Shown here piece by piece: positions 46,901-62,869 of a stretch of DNA of 64,000 nucleotides; within the stretch, counting starts at the first letter, position 1; every line of letters begins with the position of its first letter. The translations under genes were made by a program, and so were the position numbers. The notes under the pieces are model-generated. The model searched no databases. It saw only the letters and a list, made by a program, of their open reading frames with translations, and was not told the DNA's origin. Origin of the DNA: Atopsyche davidsoni (taxonomy: Eukaryota > Arthropoda > Insecta > Trichoptera > Hydrobiosidae). The DNA lies in NCBI GenBank assembly GCA_022113835.1, contig JAILWY010000023.1, forward strand, positions 7,936,001 to 8,000,000, in the 5' to 3' direction.

Positions 46901-49900
46901 CACAAGCCGTGTCTCGAAAAATCTGCCGGCATTCCAGATAATTAATTTCCATGATCGTTCATTCCGCCCGAACTCTTGCAATTACGCCTCTCGCGACGCT
47001 TCCGCCCCGCCCTCCTGACTTCCGGCCGACAAGGAGCAAAAGGCTGCGGTCGAAATGTTTCCAAACGCTGACCGCAAACTGACGTGCACGGATCACTCTA
47101 CTACAGCAACCTACTAATTGTTTATTTTCATACGCTATTTGTTTAAACATCCATCACATCCATGTCTGAAGGTATTCTTATAATCGCTATAATCTTGCTT
47201 TATAACAACAACAAAAAAAGTCGTGTTGTGAATTTTACTAGTCGCTTCTGTACATCATTTATCTCCCCTTTGCTGGGAAAATCGCTTAGCAAAGTTATAT
47301 ATGGGTGTTTAACTATGTAATATATTTTTTTAGTGAAAGTTCATGTGAACACCATAAACAATATGTTGACGATTAGATTGTGATTTGTTCACATGTATTT
47401 TTGGCAAAAAAAAAACCTCATTGTTTAGTTCGCCCATAGCGCGATTAAAGACTGTGAATCTTGAAGGAGGGAAGTTGCAACGTGCCATAAATATTAAAAG
47501 AAGATTACCATCATCACATGCGCAAGCCGAATTCGTAAAATCTGCAACTGGCCGGTTTCGTTTGCTGCAAGGGTATCCCAAACTCTGGTTTAGCCTTCTT
47601 ACCAGCGCCATAATAGCATTATCGAGATACCTTATACGTCCTTCAAATAACATTTATGTAAATAGAAAAATAACGATATTTGTGATATTGATATAGCAGT
47701 GTGTATTTATTTTTTACTAAGTGAAAAATTTCGTTGTTTTCAAATCTTTTTCCGTATTTATCATAGCAATATAAATTTAATAAACAACTAAACGGTAATA
47801 AATAGTATAATGTTATTGATCGAGGTATTATCTATGGATGGAAGTTATTTTGTTTTAAAAATTATCTATTGTGAAGCTTGCGTTTTTTTTGTCAGCTATT
47901 TATAATAAGTCTTACCTAATGTAAATTATAAAAATATTTGTCACATATTGTGATTATTGTTACTGCGGCGATTATTTGTCTGGATATATCGGTTCCCCCG
48001 ATTAACTAAACTGGCATCTTCTCTCCGAAAATTTATGTTGGCGAAACCAAAGTTAGCATACTTGTTATTATCAATGACCAATATAGCTTTTATTTTTGAA
48101 ACTCTTAAAAATTATGTATGAACATGACCAATTAAGTACTTCAAAAATATCGAGTCAATTTATTAAATATATTTGGTTAGTTATTATTGATTCGTACATT
48201 CTTAAAAAACGCAATCGAGTGACTTACAAGTGAAATTTCAAAGCGTACTATTAAATTTCGTGTTGTATTAGACTGTAAACAAAACAATAACACGATCGCT
48301 CATTTGTAAATATTTTTTTATATAACCGCCTTCCATTACCACAACAAAACAATGCATTCGCGGGTTAGTAAACATCCCATGCATCGCATTCACTTGTGGG
48401 TGGAAATGATCTTCGCTGTAGCGACTCGTAACCGAGTCATTAAGGTTCGAAGCCCACGCGAAGACTTCCTTCATTTGAAATCAATCATCGGGCACGAAAC
48501 AGCATCGCTCGTTACGAAAACAATATAAATTATTCGATCGTTTCATTCACCTGTCACGAGCGGCACGAAGTATCTGATTGTTTGAGAAATATTACAACAG
48601 CTTGAGTCTGGTATAACTTCCTCGGTATTTATAACACAGTATTCTGGGCGATAATTATCCCAATTGCGATTTCATTGTTTTTGTTGTTTTGAGTCATTTG
48701 TTTAACGTAACTTCTAATGGCTTGTTTATGTATTAAGAATCTATTGATCACTGACATCGCTTTGTCAATTACATAAACCAATCATCATTAGTTTAGCCTA
48801 CAAACTTACTCTAACCACAAATTAGTATGACTATTTTGAATGTTTTAGAATTGTCCCAGGCACAAACATTGTGCGGTAGATGAGGTAACATTTTGTGCCC
48901 TGCTTGCATAATGAAAATATACTTAATATAATATAACACTCGGAATTGAATCGTCAGTTCGCGCCTGCTATCATCTGGAGTTTTAAAAATAACAAACTAC
49001 GCGGGAGTAGTTTATGGAAAGAATAATCGCGGATGTGCTCTACTTATCCATAATTCTACTCATCTTACTTCTCTAGTATTCAAATCATTATATACAGAGA
49101 AATCTTGGTAAAAATAATAACATTCGAAGGAAAAGGCTTCTGTCGAACGAATTGTCTCCCTTCGAACTCGGATACAATAAAATTATTTTTTAACACTAAA
49201 CTTCAGAACGTAGATCAAAAGATTTTTCTGGCAAGGTAGGTATTCTAGAATTACCTGCCACAATAGGCAGCATTTACGATTATAGTTTTTTTTTTATTAT
49301 TATAAAGCACTGCTATATTTTTTTCAATTTTAATGTTGTTTTTTCAAACAGTCTATGTAACACATCATTTTACATTATATTTTATTATACTGAATACTTT
49401 TGACATACGTAATTTCATCGACGATTATTTCGCACACACCTACGTCACTCCAAATGTGTTGGCAATAAATCCCTAAATTGTGATAATAGCGTATTATTCA
49501 AATCTCCACATTTAATGACATTTACGCACTACCTCGCCACATCTTTATACAATTTACGTAAGCACTTTATTTACTGAAATGGCAGGGCAGCAAAAATGTA
49601 TGCAAATCACAATACAAAACATCAACAAATGTATATGAATATGACTATGAATATGAATAGCCATTAATGGAGAGTAATTGTATACTTACGTACTGCCTAA
49701 ATTTCACCACCACAAGATTCTTTAATATCAAGAATTCGTCAACTTTATTTTATTTTTTGGTATACAACAAACATAGGTTATATTTAAGCAATAATAATAA
49801 AGTATTTTCATTGTTTTATCATGTTAGCAATATTATGATAGTTAATCAGAGGGCGTCTGATTTGTAAATGTTATTTATTTCCCCCAGCGTCATAATTAAT

Positions 49901-51609
49901 ACAAATTTTTGCAGTCATATAATAAGGTAGTCGGCTAGTTATTGGTTTTTCTTATTTATTGCATGAGTTGCTATTGGTAATGATCAGATTCACAATAATA
50001 TTTTGTTTCTGCTAAAATTAAGTACACATTAATCAAATGTTAATCAGGCTTTGGTCAACGGGCTTGGTCCTTGAATGTATAGATCATTACATACATTTAT
50101 TCATATCATTATTTCGCCCTGAAATACAAACCTTGTTGCTTCATGTTGGATATAATTATTATAAAATACTTTTGAAAATACTGATTCATTTTTAATTATT
50201 TTATAAGAAAAAGCAAATCATGATTTTGAAAAAAGTAAACGTTAAAATGTTTTTGCGATTGACAATTTTTTGTTAAATACAAAAAAACCGGTTAAATATT
50301 TTATATGTAGTTGTTAAGTCATTATCCTAAACTGGCGCTCATAGATGTAATGCTTATATAAGACTGTAGAGTTCTTTTTTCATTAAAAATACACACACTA
50401 GTAAATAATGATACTTCACCATTATTTATTTTATGAAGTTTCGCCAAAAATCTTTGTCAGTAAGTCATTGGTGTCAGCCAAATTTACCAAAACTGATCGC
50501 CAAATAAAATAAATAACAGAAATATTTTTTTACATATTTTATTTTTATATTAAAATGTTTACACTTTCATTGGACAATTTTAGCTCTTGAAGTATCTACG
50601 AAGTTGTGTCAAACAATGTCTAGCTTTTCGGCTAGGCAGGTCAGGCCTCTTCCGTACGATTTGAACACCAGCGCGAGACCGAGTCTCCGATAATTTGCCT
50701 TAATGGATAATGGCCGCTGCCGTCACTCGCCACTTCCTGTCCTCGCGTGGGGTACTTTGTCAGTACTGCACGGACAAAGAATGTAATACTAAAAGAATTA
50801 TACTCAATAAGCCCTCGAGTACGCGTGTTATTGACATCTGTTTGTCGCACTTGTAAAATGAAATAAAAACAGATGTAGCAGTGCAGCCCTCGGTCGCGCA
50901 CAATTATTGTTGACGTGCTGAACATCGTCTGCCTACAGCAGAAAACTTGAGGATGTCAGACATGTGATACTGTATTCAAAAGTTATAAGAAATAACAAAA
51001 AAATGATATCTTCAAAAATATATCGGTATATATTTCTCACTCAGGGTTTTCGTGCTTATTGCAAATATTGATTCATATCAATTTCCAGTAAATAGATTGG
51101 CGTCACAATTGCCATTCTAGCGCAACACGATGGCTTATCACATAATACTCTCCGTTGTTCAGTTCGATAGAATTTTTTTTTAAATCTATTTTTTTATTTC
51201 ACATGCTGTCGATCATGCCTTATGTGTCACAACCCACGCACACCTCCAGCCGTCGTTGCAAGCGACATGCTTCCCATATTATAAAGTGCAACAGTTAACC
51301 CTGGCATATTATATCCAAAGTGAATGTACTCCAAATCTGTAGTCAGCCATAAAATGTAACATAATCAATACATAAATAACGAATGTTTCAAAACGCTATA
51401 GAAAGAAAGACCGAGTATCGCTAATGAGTCACAATTATTGTAAAGATATATTTACCTATTGTTAAAGTGTTATTTTATACTTTCAATTTTAATTACTGCT
51501 CCAAACATGTTTTTTTAATTGCCTTTACTGATGAGTTCAAAAAAATTAATTCAATACATATGTTTATCCAATAAAGCGATCTACATACGTAACAATAAAA
51601 AATTACCGA

Positions 51610-51845
51610 TACAGAGGACGTCATTGACTAATCCGTCGGTTGTCTGCCGTGTTGTCCCGTGTGTAGACCGCTGAGGTCATGGGTGGGTGTATTATTTATC
51701 GTCGAGACTCCGGCGAGTTTATTGACGGGCCGGACGTCGCGAACGCTTTGCGATAACGCTGATGGCATCTCGGCATTTAATTCGGTTTCCCTTCCGCGAG
51801 AGCGAAAAAAGCAAACTCGGTGGTCACTATCTCGGAGCTTGAAAT
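51610..51845. promoter_or_regulatory. CpG-rich island, candidate regulatory element
   Basis: CpG-dense sequence (for example CGGGCCGGACGTCGCGAACG) in AT-rich surroundings. ORFs on both strands are mirror shadows of the same composition, without protein-like features. Function is inferred from composition only. Confidence 0.25.
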
Positions 51846-54800
51846 AAGACAAGAAATTCAATTTTCGAAAGCGTCCCCAGACCTTGATTAGTAAGGTGTT
51901 GTTTTTACCTTAAAATAATATCGAAGATATAAGAATAAAAACGAAGAAAATCGAGTTTTTCATTCGGCCACTGAAATTGGTTGGAAAATAATCCTACAGA
52001 AAAATAAATCCAATAACGATGTAGTCGGATTTTTTTTTGTACGAAATATTTCAAAACAATTTTGAAAGAAAAGAATTGAAAATTTATTTATAAATAAATG
52101 CGAAGTTATAGGTTTATATTCTTGGAACAATTTTATTTAAATTTAGATGAAATTTCTATATTTTTATAATTATGTAATTATGTATCTTAGTGTAATAGTA
52201 TCAAATGTCTTTTTAGTTCAAAGTATTTCTCTAATACACATGCACGAACAAGGCGAAAACAAAAATATTTTTAAAAGATTGAATAAGTTTGTTCTAAAAT
52301 ATTCTTTTAAGAGTATGTATAATCCTATTATTGCCCATTATTTGATACATTACAAAAGCTTATAATTTTAATTGTAAATTCCGTTTAGAATTTCTATTGA
52401 AACTTCGGTTAAATACGCGTAAGAACGCCTGGCGCACGGCCGGCTTCTTGCCGCTCTATTATTTGCCAGTTACTCATTATCTATTTATGTAGGATAATTA
52501 ATTTAAGCAAGTTTACCTAAAATTAAATCGACTCTGCAGGGAGCAAACAGCCCTTTATCATATTAGATTTCAGTATTATTTAATTTAATCCACCCGTGGG
52601 GCTTTGTGTTATATTACACTGTTAGCTCGTACATATTTCATTCAGGGTGATGTCTATACTCAACTTCGGGATAAATTTATTAGAATATTGAGTAGCGCTC
52701 GTGATTTTCCTTCTTTTAAACGACGGATTCATGCTTTATTAACAGACCACGCCACGAGTCCGGTCTCAAAAATAATAAGACCTGTGTGATCAAAAGAATT
52801 CACTTTCTTCAAAAAGTGGATTTTAATCTTTTAATTCATTTTAAATGCGCTGCGCAAACGGAAAAATCAATTACGATGCGAAACATGTAGTCATGCCACT
52901 AAATTATAATTGAAGAATAATTTTTTATATGTTTACACTTGAAACTTATTGGTTATGAGCTAGGCGCAAATTAATTTGTTTTTCAATTTCAGTTAGTTCG
53001 AGTGATTAATAAAAGAAGTAACAAGATTTTACTGGTCGGTGGTAAGTCGTAAAGCCAATGCAGATATAGCATTACTGCATTGCAGCTTCAGCTCTTAGTA
53101 TGACAACACATCTCATTAATGGCGGGATTCACCGCAGTAAATTTCCCAGGCCAATAACTAATAAACACTGACACCCCGATGGTCGCTAATTGGAGAGGGT
53201 CTTGTAGCGCCGCATGAAACCATACTCATGTCATATTTCTAATGTTTTCATACATACACACTATACTTAATGTGGCCTCAGGCTATGACTTACTATTAAC
53301 ACTAAAATGAGAAGGTCTTTGAAAAAACGCCAAATTTACGTGCTTACGGCTGACTGTTGGCAACTGAATGGCACATAGTAAATTATAATATTTCTTCCGA
53401 GCTAACTGATGAGCGAAAAAGAATATCGCGGATTGAATCATGATTTTCATTCGTGCTATATTTTATTACTGTGAGGCTTTTTATGACGGATTTTAGAAAC
53501 CTTTCAGACCTAATACACGAGTCTCGGTTCCTCTTGCCTTATGTAAGTATTGTCGTCGGGTATCATTGCTTCGCCTTCATTGGATTTTCGTGTACCTTTA
53601 CAATACCACCGAGTATTATGAAAGACGAGCGCAATATTACCTTTATTTTAATACATGTATACCTGCCGTAAGCTTGCGAAAGTCAGCCGAGCCTGTGCGC
53701 TGAGTAATCTAATAGCATTATAGTAAATGGATTTTCGGTGGAGATGTCACGTGAAATGAAATTCAATTTATGCTAACCGAATTCCACTCTGCTTCAAAAC
53801 GGGCTATGACTTAAAGCACGCCCTGCCATCATTGTTAAATTTGGTCACCATACTCATTTTTCAAATTATTTCGATGCAATTTTATACTTAAACATATCCA
53901 CGAATTCACAAGGCCTTTTTCGCTGCACAGTTAGTAACCCGTAACTAGCGTGTACTATTAAATCCTAACAATCCACTTTGTGGATCAAGAGGTATTTAAT
54001 TATATGAATTTTTCAATAAGCATATTATAATCCACAGCGGACTTCATCTGCAGCGTTTCGTGTGCGACAGAGCAAAATTATTTACGCCGAGTATACAATA
54101 CACACAACTAAATAACTAAGCACTATTTACGCTTCTGATCCTGTGGTATTTTTCTGTATGAATAATTTTCGTTTGCGTAGTGTTAGATGAACACGCGATA
54201 CAGTAAAACCTCTATAAATATTAGCCAGCTACTTACTTCTACTTACTAAATACTAAAAATAATATAAAGCAAGCTAGGCTTTTGGTCTTGTATGGTGGTA
54301 CTTTGTACTTTCGGTTTTTATGTAATAATAATTATTTGTCTTAGACGCATTGAATTTAGTTCGTCGTATTCACGTAATTACTTTATATAGTAGTAACCGA
54401 ACACGATGAGCTCGGGTCTCACGGGCTCGTTGATAGATATTACGGGTGAAATAAACCACGAAGAAACAACTTTGAAAGACGCTACTAAGATTTTTTTATG
54501 AATCTTTTTTGCCCGTCTCTTGAGCTGCTCGAGGTATTCAGTGAATGACGCTGCAACTTGCAAACGCTACGGCTTCACCCATTTATACACTTTTTAATCT
54601 GTTCGTAAGGATTTGTGCTAGCAGGTTCAAGGCTTAGAAATGCCATCTGTGGCCACGATTCCGTGTTGAAAGCCGATTCCGAGTCGAGGAGTTCTATTTA
54701 TAAGGATGACATCACTGTTAATTCCAGTTGAAACGAATGTATATGTGCACTGGATGTACAAGGTACAATAATATAAAGTTCCCACGATTATGAAGATCTG

Positions 54801-55185
54801 TAATGATTGCTTAAATCGAATTAATATAGCATAATAGCGGCGTAGTATTTAAGGCCGATGATTCTCTCCAAATGGACTACATTTAATTTCCGAGGCCACT
54901 TTACTATAATCGGTCATTATCCAACCACAGCAGGATGTTTCCACACCTCGCGGTCCTCTGCCACCGCGTCCTGTCTCACTATCACGGTGATCAACACGGT
55001 CGGTCCAATTGAAGGTACTCCAGCAGGCACGCGAGTCTCGCGATATCACTTTCTCTGCGTGTGTCGGTGCGGCGTGTCGCTAAATATCCACTTGGCCAGC
55101 ACACACGCTACGACATAACCGAATGGTAATTAGCCCATATCATCCGTTTATTTTTGTGTTTTTTTGCGGTTGTTAACAACGCAAA

Positions 55186-55187
<2 letters not shown>

Positions 55188-55258
<71 letters not shown>

Positions 55259-55280
55259 ATATATATATATATATATATAC
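55188..55280. repeat. (TA)n microsatellite
   Basis: About 70 bp of uninterrupted TA, then two broken runs separated by CCATA. The long TA tract causes spurious Tyr-Ile repeat ORFs. Confidence 0.95.
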
Positions 55281-58200
55281 CATATATTGTTTATTTTATT
55301 AAAATCGAAATCCGTATTCTCTACAATTATGTTCGAGATAGGTAAGCGGGCTTTAATGAATAAATTTGCATATTTAGGCAGTCTGAATAAATATTTACTT
55401 TCCCAAAAAAAAAAACCGTTTATTTTATCTTAAAAAAATAAATATCTGCTCGGGCTTATAAAGCGCGTCGCACTCGTACCGTGCTCCACTCGGGCAAGGG
55501 TTGGAAAACAAACAGCCCCCCAGGGGTCCTAGATAGATATTTACGGCAATGAGAAGTACAAAAAAATATTCCCAGTAGCCTGGCGCACAACTTCATTATA
55601 TAAATTATTATGGTGAATCCACGCACGGGGGAGTTCCGGTTACATTGTTTTCCCCGGGCCTCGGGGTTACAGAGGAAATCCTTTTGTCGTGTGTCGGTCG
55701 CACTGGGCGCATGTCTGACCGAATGTGTACTATTTCGTGAATTTACGATCACACATTTAGACTATTGTTTAATTCTTGCTGGCGTACACAAATGCCCGTT
55801 TCTGCATAATTTCGAAAATGTCTTATTATAATTTCTATTATTTGTACCATACAACATTGTAATGCTGTTTCTTGGAAAGCGTAGCGGCTTCGCAATTGAA
55901 GTATTTTTGGATTGTATCCAAGAAATAGTACCTTAAAGCAGCAATTATAGAATAATGGCCCGTACGCCTTTCAGAGATAAGTGAGATTATTATCGTATTA
56001 TTCTCGATATTAATACGAATAGTGCGTTAACATGTCCATTTTCACATTTGATTTCTCTGAAGCCGGCGGAACAACCGAGCCCAGGTGTCCGAGCGCTCGC
56101 GTGTTTTCTATAATGCTTCATTCGAACTATTGTTACTTCTCCATACAATGTCTGGCTACCGAATTCAAATGAATTCGCACATGGCGGCAGAGGTGCCTGT
56201 GAATCTTCAGCCCCGTCATAATGGGGAAAGGAATCCACTTTCTTTTACAATTCTTCGCGGAGCGCCTAAAATGACGTGCACTGCGACTGACTGGAATTTT
56301 TAGTATGCAAGTCTCGTTCTGTGAGGAAGTCTCGAGCCGGTGACCTACAATTTGAGTATTTCATTTAATTAAATGCATACTTAAGTATTTCTACATTTTC
56401 ATTTACGTCATACCTCCGTACTCAACCACGAGAATTATTAAGATGCCTTTAATTGTTACGTGGCAACACTATTTTTCTTGTGCATTTATCATTCAATTAT
56501 AATACTTTTTCCAGTGCAGTACGATCTTATGTATCTGTATTTTTATTTTTATTTATCTACGCCAATTACTCATCCGGTGTTGTGAAGATAAGTGTTACAT
56601 TTTAATATGTGTATTATTTTAGTTATTCATAGCTACTAAATATTGTACAATAAATATATTGTTATGCTCCATAAAAATACTGCACCTTTCACTAAATTGT
56701 CTGGATTCTCAGTGTGTCTCAACGTAAATACATATCATTTCTTAATTCACAATACTCCGTTCTTTCGAGCTTACATCACGATTGAAAAATATATACAATT
56801 ACAACAATAAGCGTGATCGATCAAAACGTGCTATTTTCCTCCAACGAAGCGATGAAGTATACTTGATAAATTCTTCCGACGCTGATAAATGTACGGTCTT
56901 CTTAGCAGTTACGCTCCCTGCGCGTGTCATTTGTCTCAAGTATTATCTTTTTCAAGAAACATTAAAAAAAATCTTTGTCCAATTTTTTATTCTTGTATGA
57001 TAAACGTATTATCTGCGAATTATATATAACCTATCTTTCTTTGTCCGTGACTTGCACATTGCTCTGTATCTGGGTGTAAAATGCTAAAGTCAATGTTTGG
57101 CAAAAGGGACAGCTCTACTTGGCGGGTAAATCCTTTGTTGTCTGCACACAAACATGAGCGCAAGTGAGTGCAAGCACAGGAAGCCGACACTTTGCAGCAA
57201 TATATATAATCAGCATCATGAAGTTATTTTATTCGTTTTAATGTTTTTGATTAGTGTGGAATTTTCCAGTCTGCCGTGACTTCATTGCTTAATTCTAAAA
57301 CTCAAGCGCATATTCAAATCGAAACTATTGTAGTTATTGTGGATGGTAAGACACAACCGTATAACATAATTTTTCCAATTTTTATAATTGAATTGCATTT
57401 TTTGTTTAGTCTTCTTTCTGCTTAAGACTGTTTTAATATCGTAGATGAGTTTTTAACAAATTGCTCACAAATATTTTTTGATAAGTCTGCTAGTTTTAAC
57501 ACGCAATCTTTCAAATCATTCGAGATTACAGCGGTTTTTTCATAATTTTACGAAATCCATTGATATATCTATTACTTCGTAGAAAACTTTCTATAATTTG
57601 TATACTTATTTATTTTTGAATACGCGTGATATACTTAATGTATATGAAAATTTATAAGAAATATTTTCTGACCTAACTAAGGTTTTTCAACATCCGAATC
57701 TTGTGGAATAATTAAAATATTAATTATACTCGAATTTAAATTTCTGAAAAAATTGTACTAGTTTTCCTAATTTATTGTGCTTAGTATTTGTATCAAACGT
57801 TGTATTGATCATTATATTGATTAATATATTGATTTTATTCGTATCAAGGTCTCTTATCCTAAAATACTGCGAGTAGTTTTGCTCATGCAAATATGAATAA
57901 CTTAATATCAACGGGTCGTATTTACCTTTGTGATACTATCAATTATTTTTTAATCAATTAGATCTCGGCGTGGGCACTCGGTTACTAATTACGATTCAAA
58001 ATAATATGATGTAGTTGCGCATAGCATGCCTTGATTGCTGTGGTGTGTAATTAAAGTAGGACCCGCTCATTGGTGCAATGATTGTAACAATAAAAGTTAT
58101 CTAACGCCCGGCATGCCAGAAGCCGCTGCCTGCGAAACCGTTGGTCGCAGCGCAAATTTGTTCATACATAACCGACTATATGTGTGGATACACACACCTC

Positions 58201-59499
58201 ATGGATAATATTCGGTAATTATTTTATGTAACCGAGTTCAACTGTCAATTGCGTACCTACTTCAATAGGACTTCATCTTTGAATGTCAGTTATTAATTAA
58301 AAGTTTTTATCATATTTTATTGGCATCTTCTTAAATATCGCTGAAAAAATTCATTTCAGGAATATTCGTGTAATATTTTTTTGTTATATTATAATGTTAT
58401 ATTGTAACCCCTGGAGTAATCACATTTGGAAGATGAGTATAGGGGGAGTGGAAAATTAAAAAAAGTATGTATTTTGTACAGGGAAATATTGATTCGTGAA
58501 TACACGTATGAATACAATCGTGCGTATAAACATCGGATTCTAACCATATATTTGTTAGTACTTATTCGATTTTGTTATTACATTACAAAAATGAGCAAAA
58601 TAATAGTTTAGAAGGTATCGAATAGACCGCACCAGACTTTCAGAACCACTGATTACATAATCCTGACCGGCTCCCACAGTGACCTTACACACACATGCAG
58701 CCTTACTATCATATAATACAATAACGCGTGTGAGTACGTCTGGTAAATTTGCAGAACCAACGGACTGTGAAGTTATTTATAGTTCAAGCAGTCATTATAG
58801 TAGTCCACCAGTGCATTCACAGTTTCCGACATTCTTCATCTAGTGCTCAGCCAGCCACAATGCCAGAGCGATCAAACATATATACTATAAGAAGTTTGTT
58901 TTGGAAATGATAACACACACACATCATAGGTGCCTTGTAATTCCCACCAACACGACTACACACAATTTAAAATCTACTTCGATTAAAAAAAGTATTTATT
59001 TCAATATAAACATAAATAATATACGTCAAGCGTTTCCTGCTCGAGAGGTAGAAAGTATACAAGCTTAATAGTATTTATGTATCTATTGATTAATACAACA
59101 TCGATATTGGGCAAGACCAACGCATCAATTTAATTATTTTTCTTGAGATGTCAACGTCTCCAATTACCATTCTTCAATGATGATTGTTTAACTGAGAGAG
59201 ATACATATGTCCTTTGGTGGAAAGTTTGAATCTCCGCCACGATTGTCGAATTCAACAATATTCGTTTGACTAGAGATGATTTTTATTGAAACTGCTTTTG
59301 CTATATTTTCAATATCTTTGTATACGCACGCGCATGCATACAGTTCTTATATGTATAAAATTACATGCCTCGGTACCAATATTTACCAGTCAATGCCACA
59401 CTTAAATAAAAACATGCCAGTCCATCGACCTCGTGAGCGAACTTTGTGTGTACTCATTACTTGCTGAAATTTCATTGATAATTTTTTTTTACGAAATCT

Positions 59500-59820
59500 A
59501 TACAACTAATATATATTTACAATCGTAAGTCCCCATTTTCCAAGCGCTAGAGTGCACAGGTCATCTCCGGGCGCCATCCGCGCCGTGCAGTGCCGGGCTG
59601 GGAGCCTGTGGCCTCGTAAGGAAAAAGTCAATGGCCCCAGTGAGAGTCGGTAGTGGAGAAAGGTCTTATTCTTCTTCTTTCTTCTTGTCCGGCTTTTCCG
59701 GCGGAACAGAAGGACTTCTCCTTTAATGCATTTTTCTGCATTTGTGCCTGGTTTCACCAGAGGGGTGTCATTATGGTTATGGGGTGGAGTAAAAGCGATA
59801 AAAAAGTATGTCAACAAATT
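59500..59820 (-). other. GC-richer degenerate stretch, possibly an old element
   Basis: On the minus strand a 103-codon frame includes LGPLTFSLRGHRLPARHC and MAPGDDLCTLALGKWG. It is not recognised as a host protein domain and looks more like transposon or retrogene debris. No second copy was seen in the window. Confidence 0.25.
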
Positions 59821-62279
59821 TAGGTATGTAGTATTTTAATACTATTCGGAGAATTTTCAATGTGTGCAGCTTGACTCAATCGGTGCGATGATTATTCCAT
59901 CGTCATTAAAAAAAATTTATCAAATCAAGTATTGCATGGACGCTGAGTATAATGCATATTTTAAAATATGTCGTCACTTTAATCGACAAACTAAAAATAT
60001 AGCTAATTTAAAAATAAGGTTCTGGTATTAATGGCCAAAACCCTTCCGAAGGATTTCCCAGTTCCTCGGTGGACCACTCCGGGTCTGGCCGCGTGCGATT
60101 TCCGAACAAAGAACCAACTGTGAAAAATCTTTATGGGCAGTATGTGCCTACTGTTCGCGTACAAAGTAGGTGACACCGCCTGGCACCGCTGCAGATTGGT
60201 TCTAAAGAAATTCACACTGCAGCTCGATGCAACGACCCGACGAAGCCTTTTGTGTTATTCGGTTTTGCATTAAATAAATAATGTATTTTATTTTATGGCG
60301 GTAGAAAGTTATTTAAATATATATCTTATGAATTTATACATTAAATCTTGTAATTTATTGGATACATAGCAAAGCTGTAGTAATTGGAATTGCGTGATCA
60401 AATTTGGGTATTGATGTATTCATTCAAAATTGTATATTACCTTCAAAATCAAAGACCAGGGTATGCACATACTACTATTCATCCAAGAATATACACTGTT
60501 ACAACAAATCTTTTAACTTGAACTTTTGTATATAACTACTCCAAAACCTTTTTAGCAAATGTGGCTTAACATTGCATAACCTCATCTTGCACATTGGTGT
60601 TGGGAAACCGTCAACTGGCAGTAATGAGAAAAGAGCCTTTTCAATTCCATAGAGATACGTGATGTTATAATGGCTCTACTGTCTACAACTGCGAAACTGC
60701 ATTGCATTTAGCAACCAATCATTTTTGAATTGGTGCCGCGATAATAAAAACAGAACTTAATATAATAAGAACTGTAACTATTAATATTAAGCAGTTAAAA
60801 TGCGTGCAGATGATAGGAAGATTTGTTATATTAACGTGTTTTTTTTTTTAGATATATATATTTGAATAAATTAGGCTGTAGCTGGCGTTATTAATATAAT
60901 ACTTTTAACTCTATTACAATATGTTATTGGGTTTTTAAACAGTTTGTGGTTTGAAAGTTTTTTTTTAAAAATAAATATCAACAAATGACATTTCAGCCTT
61001 TGATAATCTCAAGCGATAAGATTGAATTCGTGTTTACAAGTGACGTTATATGTAATATCATCTACAGTTATTAAATATTATTAGTAACTTTACCTTTGTA
61101 TTCAACAACCAAACTACGTTGAGGTTCAATGGCCGGCATAGTTATTTTCCAGCAATACAATATCGGGTCTACATCTGAGTGGAGCTATTAATAAAAGCAT
61201 ATTATAAAAAAATGTTTTTAAAAAACGATAATTTCTTCCGGGTTCAGAGTGATAGATTTTAACAGAAGTGAAACAAATTGTACAATATATTATAATAACA
61301 TTGACTATGTATGAATACATTAAAAAAATTCGACCGCATCCATGCTAATGTACTATGAGATGAGTACAAATGCGTATTTAATAATGTTACTGGTTCATTT
61401 TTGGGTTGAATTCCATCTGTGACTTCGACAAAGGAGTCTGCAACACAATCTAGTCATTCATCGAACATTCTCTGTGCAAAGTTGGTGATGACCCCGGGGT
61501 CGCGGCAGGAATTGTGTTTCTTGTATTCTCCGAGCACATTGGGGATTTGAATAAGTGAGGCAGTAATGGCCGCCTTCCGCAGCAGATAGCAGTAACGGGT
61601 GCATCGCTCGGAGCGTGGCGCCCGAGACGCGCTGCAGGCGGAGCCGCTACTGCCAACATTACGCTGGTCGTAATTATTTTTTACTACCGTTTTACAGCCG
61701 CGGCGGCTTAACAATCTTCCGAAAAGCGAATAGACCGTAACCCGTAGCATTCGGACCCTATTAAAGCGTTTCAACATTATAAACACCGTTACGCAATTAC
61801 ACTGTAAAAAAAAATCAATTTCGCATTTTATTTGATCTGTATCTATATACTGGCCACCTGCTTTAGTTTACAAATTCACAAGGAATGATTAGAGAACTGC
61901 ATATTTGCAAGTAATCCAATTGGTTTTTGAGTATTTGCTTCTCATTGGAAACCCTACCATATCTCGTATTATTGTGGACATACAATCAGTAGATATGATA
62001 TATGTTTTTTTTTACGTGTTTTGATGAAACTAAAGAATGTCTTTATCACAGTACACATATTGAGCAAAAAATACGGTACATTTTATCTATACAAATAATA
62101 TATACTATTGGTCACACTTGGAATTGTCTCGTGAAGAATCGTGATTTCTTAATGTAGATACAGTTTTAAGAATCTGTATAAATTTTGAACCCGTTTCCAT
62201 GTTTAATTAAATGCGTCAGATGAATTTCGACCTGACCGCCTCTAGTGGCTGTTGGTTAGTGTTATAAACAAGACATGAA

Positions 62280-62460
62280 TCCTAGTACTGTTCGCCGGCA
62301 AGCGGCTGCTTGAATTCCTTGTCTATTTGTGTCCAGCGTAAATTCTTGCGCTAGTAAAGATAAACGCTTCTTGTCGGCTCTCCTGTATGTTGACGTGCAC
62401 ACGCCCGGAGTTCATGCCCTTTGGGTGCGCTGGCGCGAAACCTCTGGAAGGGCTAATAGG
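62280..62460. promoter_or_regulatory. GC-richer island, candidate regulatory element
   Basis: A run of non-repetitive, GC-richer sequence (around GGCAAGCGGCTGCTTG and GGTGCGCTGGCGCGAAAC) with no ORF. Composition is the only evidence. Confidence 0.22.
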
Positions 62461-62869
62461 GTATAAATCTAATGTCGTATTTAAATCGCAATTTATGCAC
62501 ATTTATTACAATTTATTATAAAAATCCCCCCTGGAATGCAATCTAGCAACATTACAGAATCGATCCGCTGCATCGAATGCGTGTTTAATTATCGGTTTAG
62601 AATTTCGACGGAACGACGCGATGCGATGGGCTAATTAATACCCGCGAGCAAATAAATTGCATGCGAAATTATGTAAAGCGATCGCTAAGTTAAACAAATA
62701 CGTTCACGCACCCGTCGATGACTACAGGGCGGCCGTTACATGGAAAAGCTTACATTTCAGTTGTCAGCATTTCTTTAGTTATAAAAGTCTCTCGTGCACG
62801 GCGAGTAGATCCAATCTCGTGAATTCCACGCGCAGACGAGCGAGGCTATCAATTATCCTGCATTCTATC

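Noticed and set aside
55154..55433. Tyr-Ile repeat ORFs
   Set aside because: Direct products of the (TA)n microsatellite.
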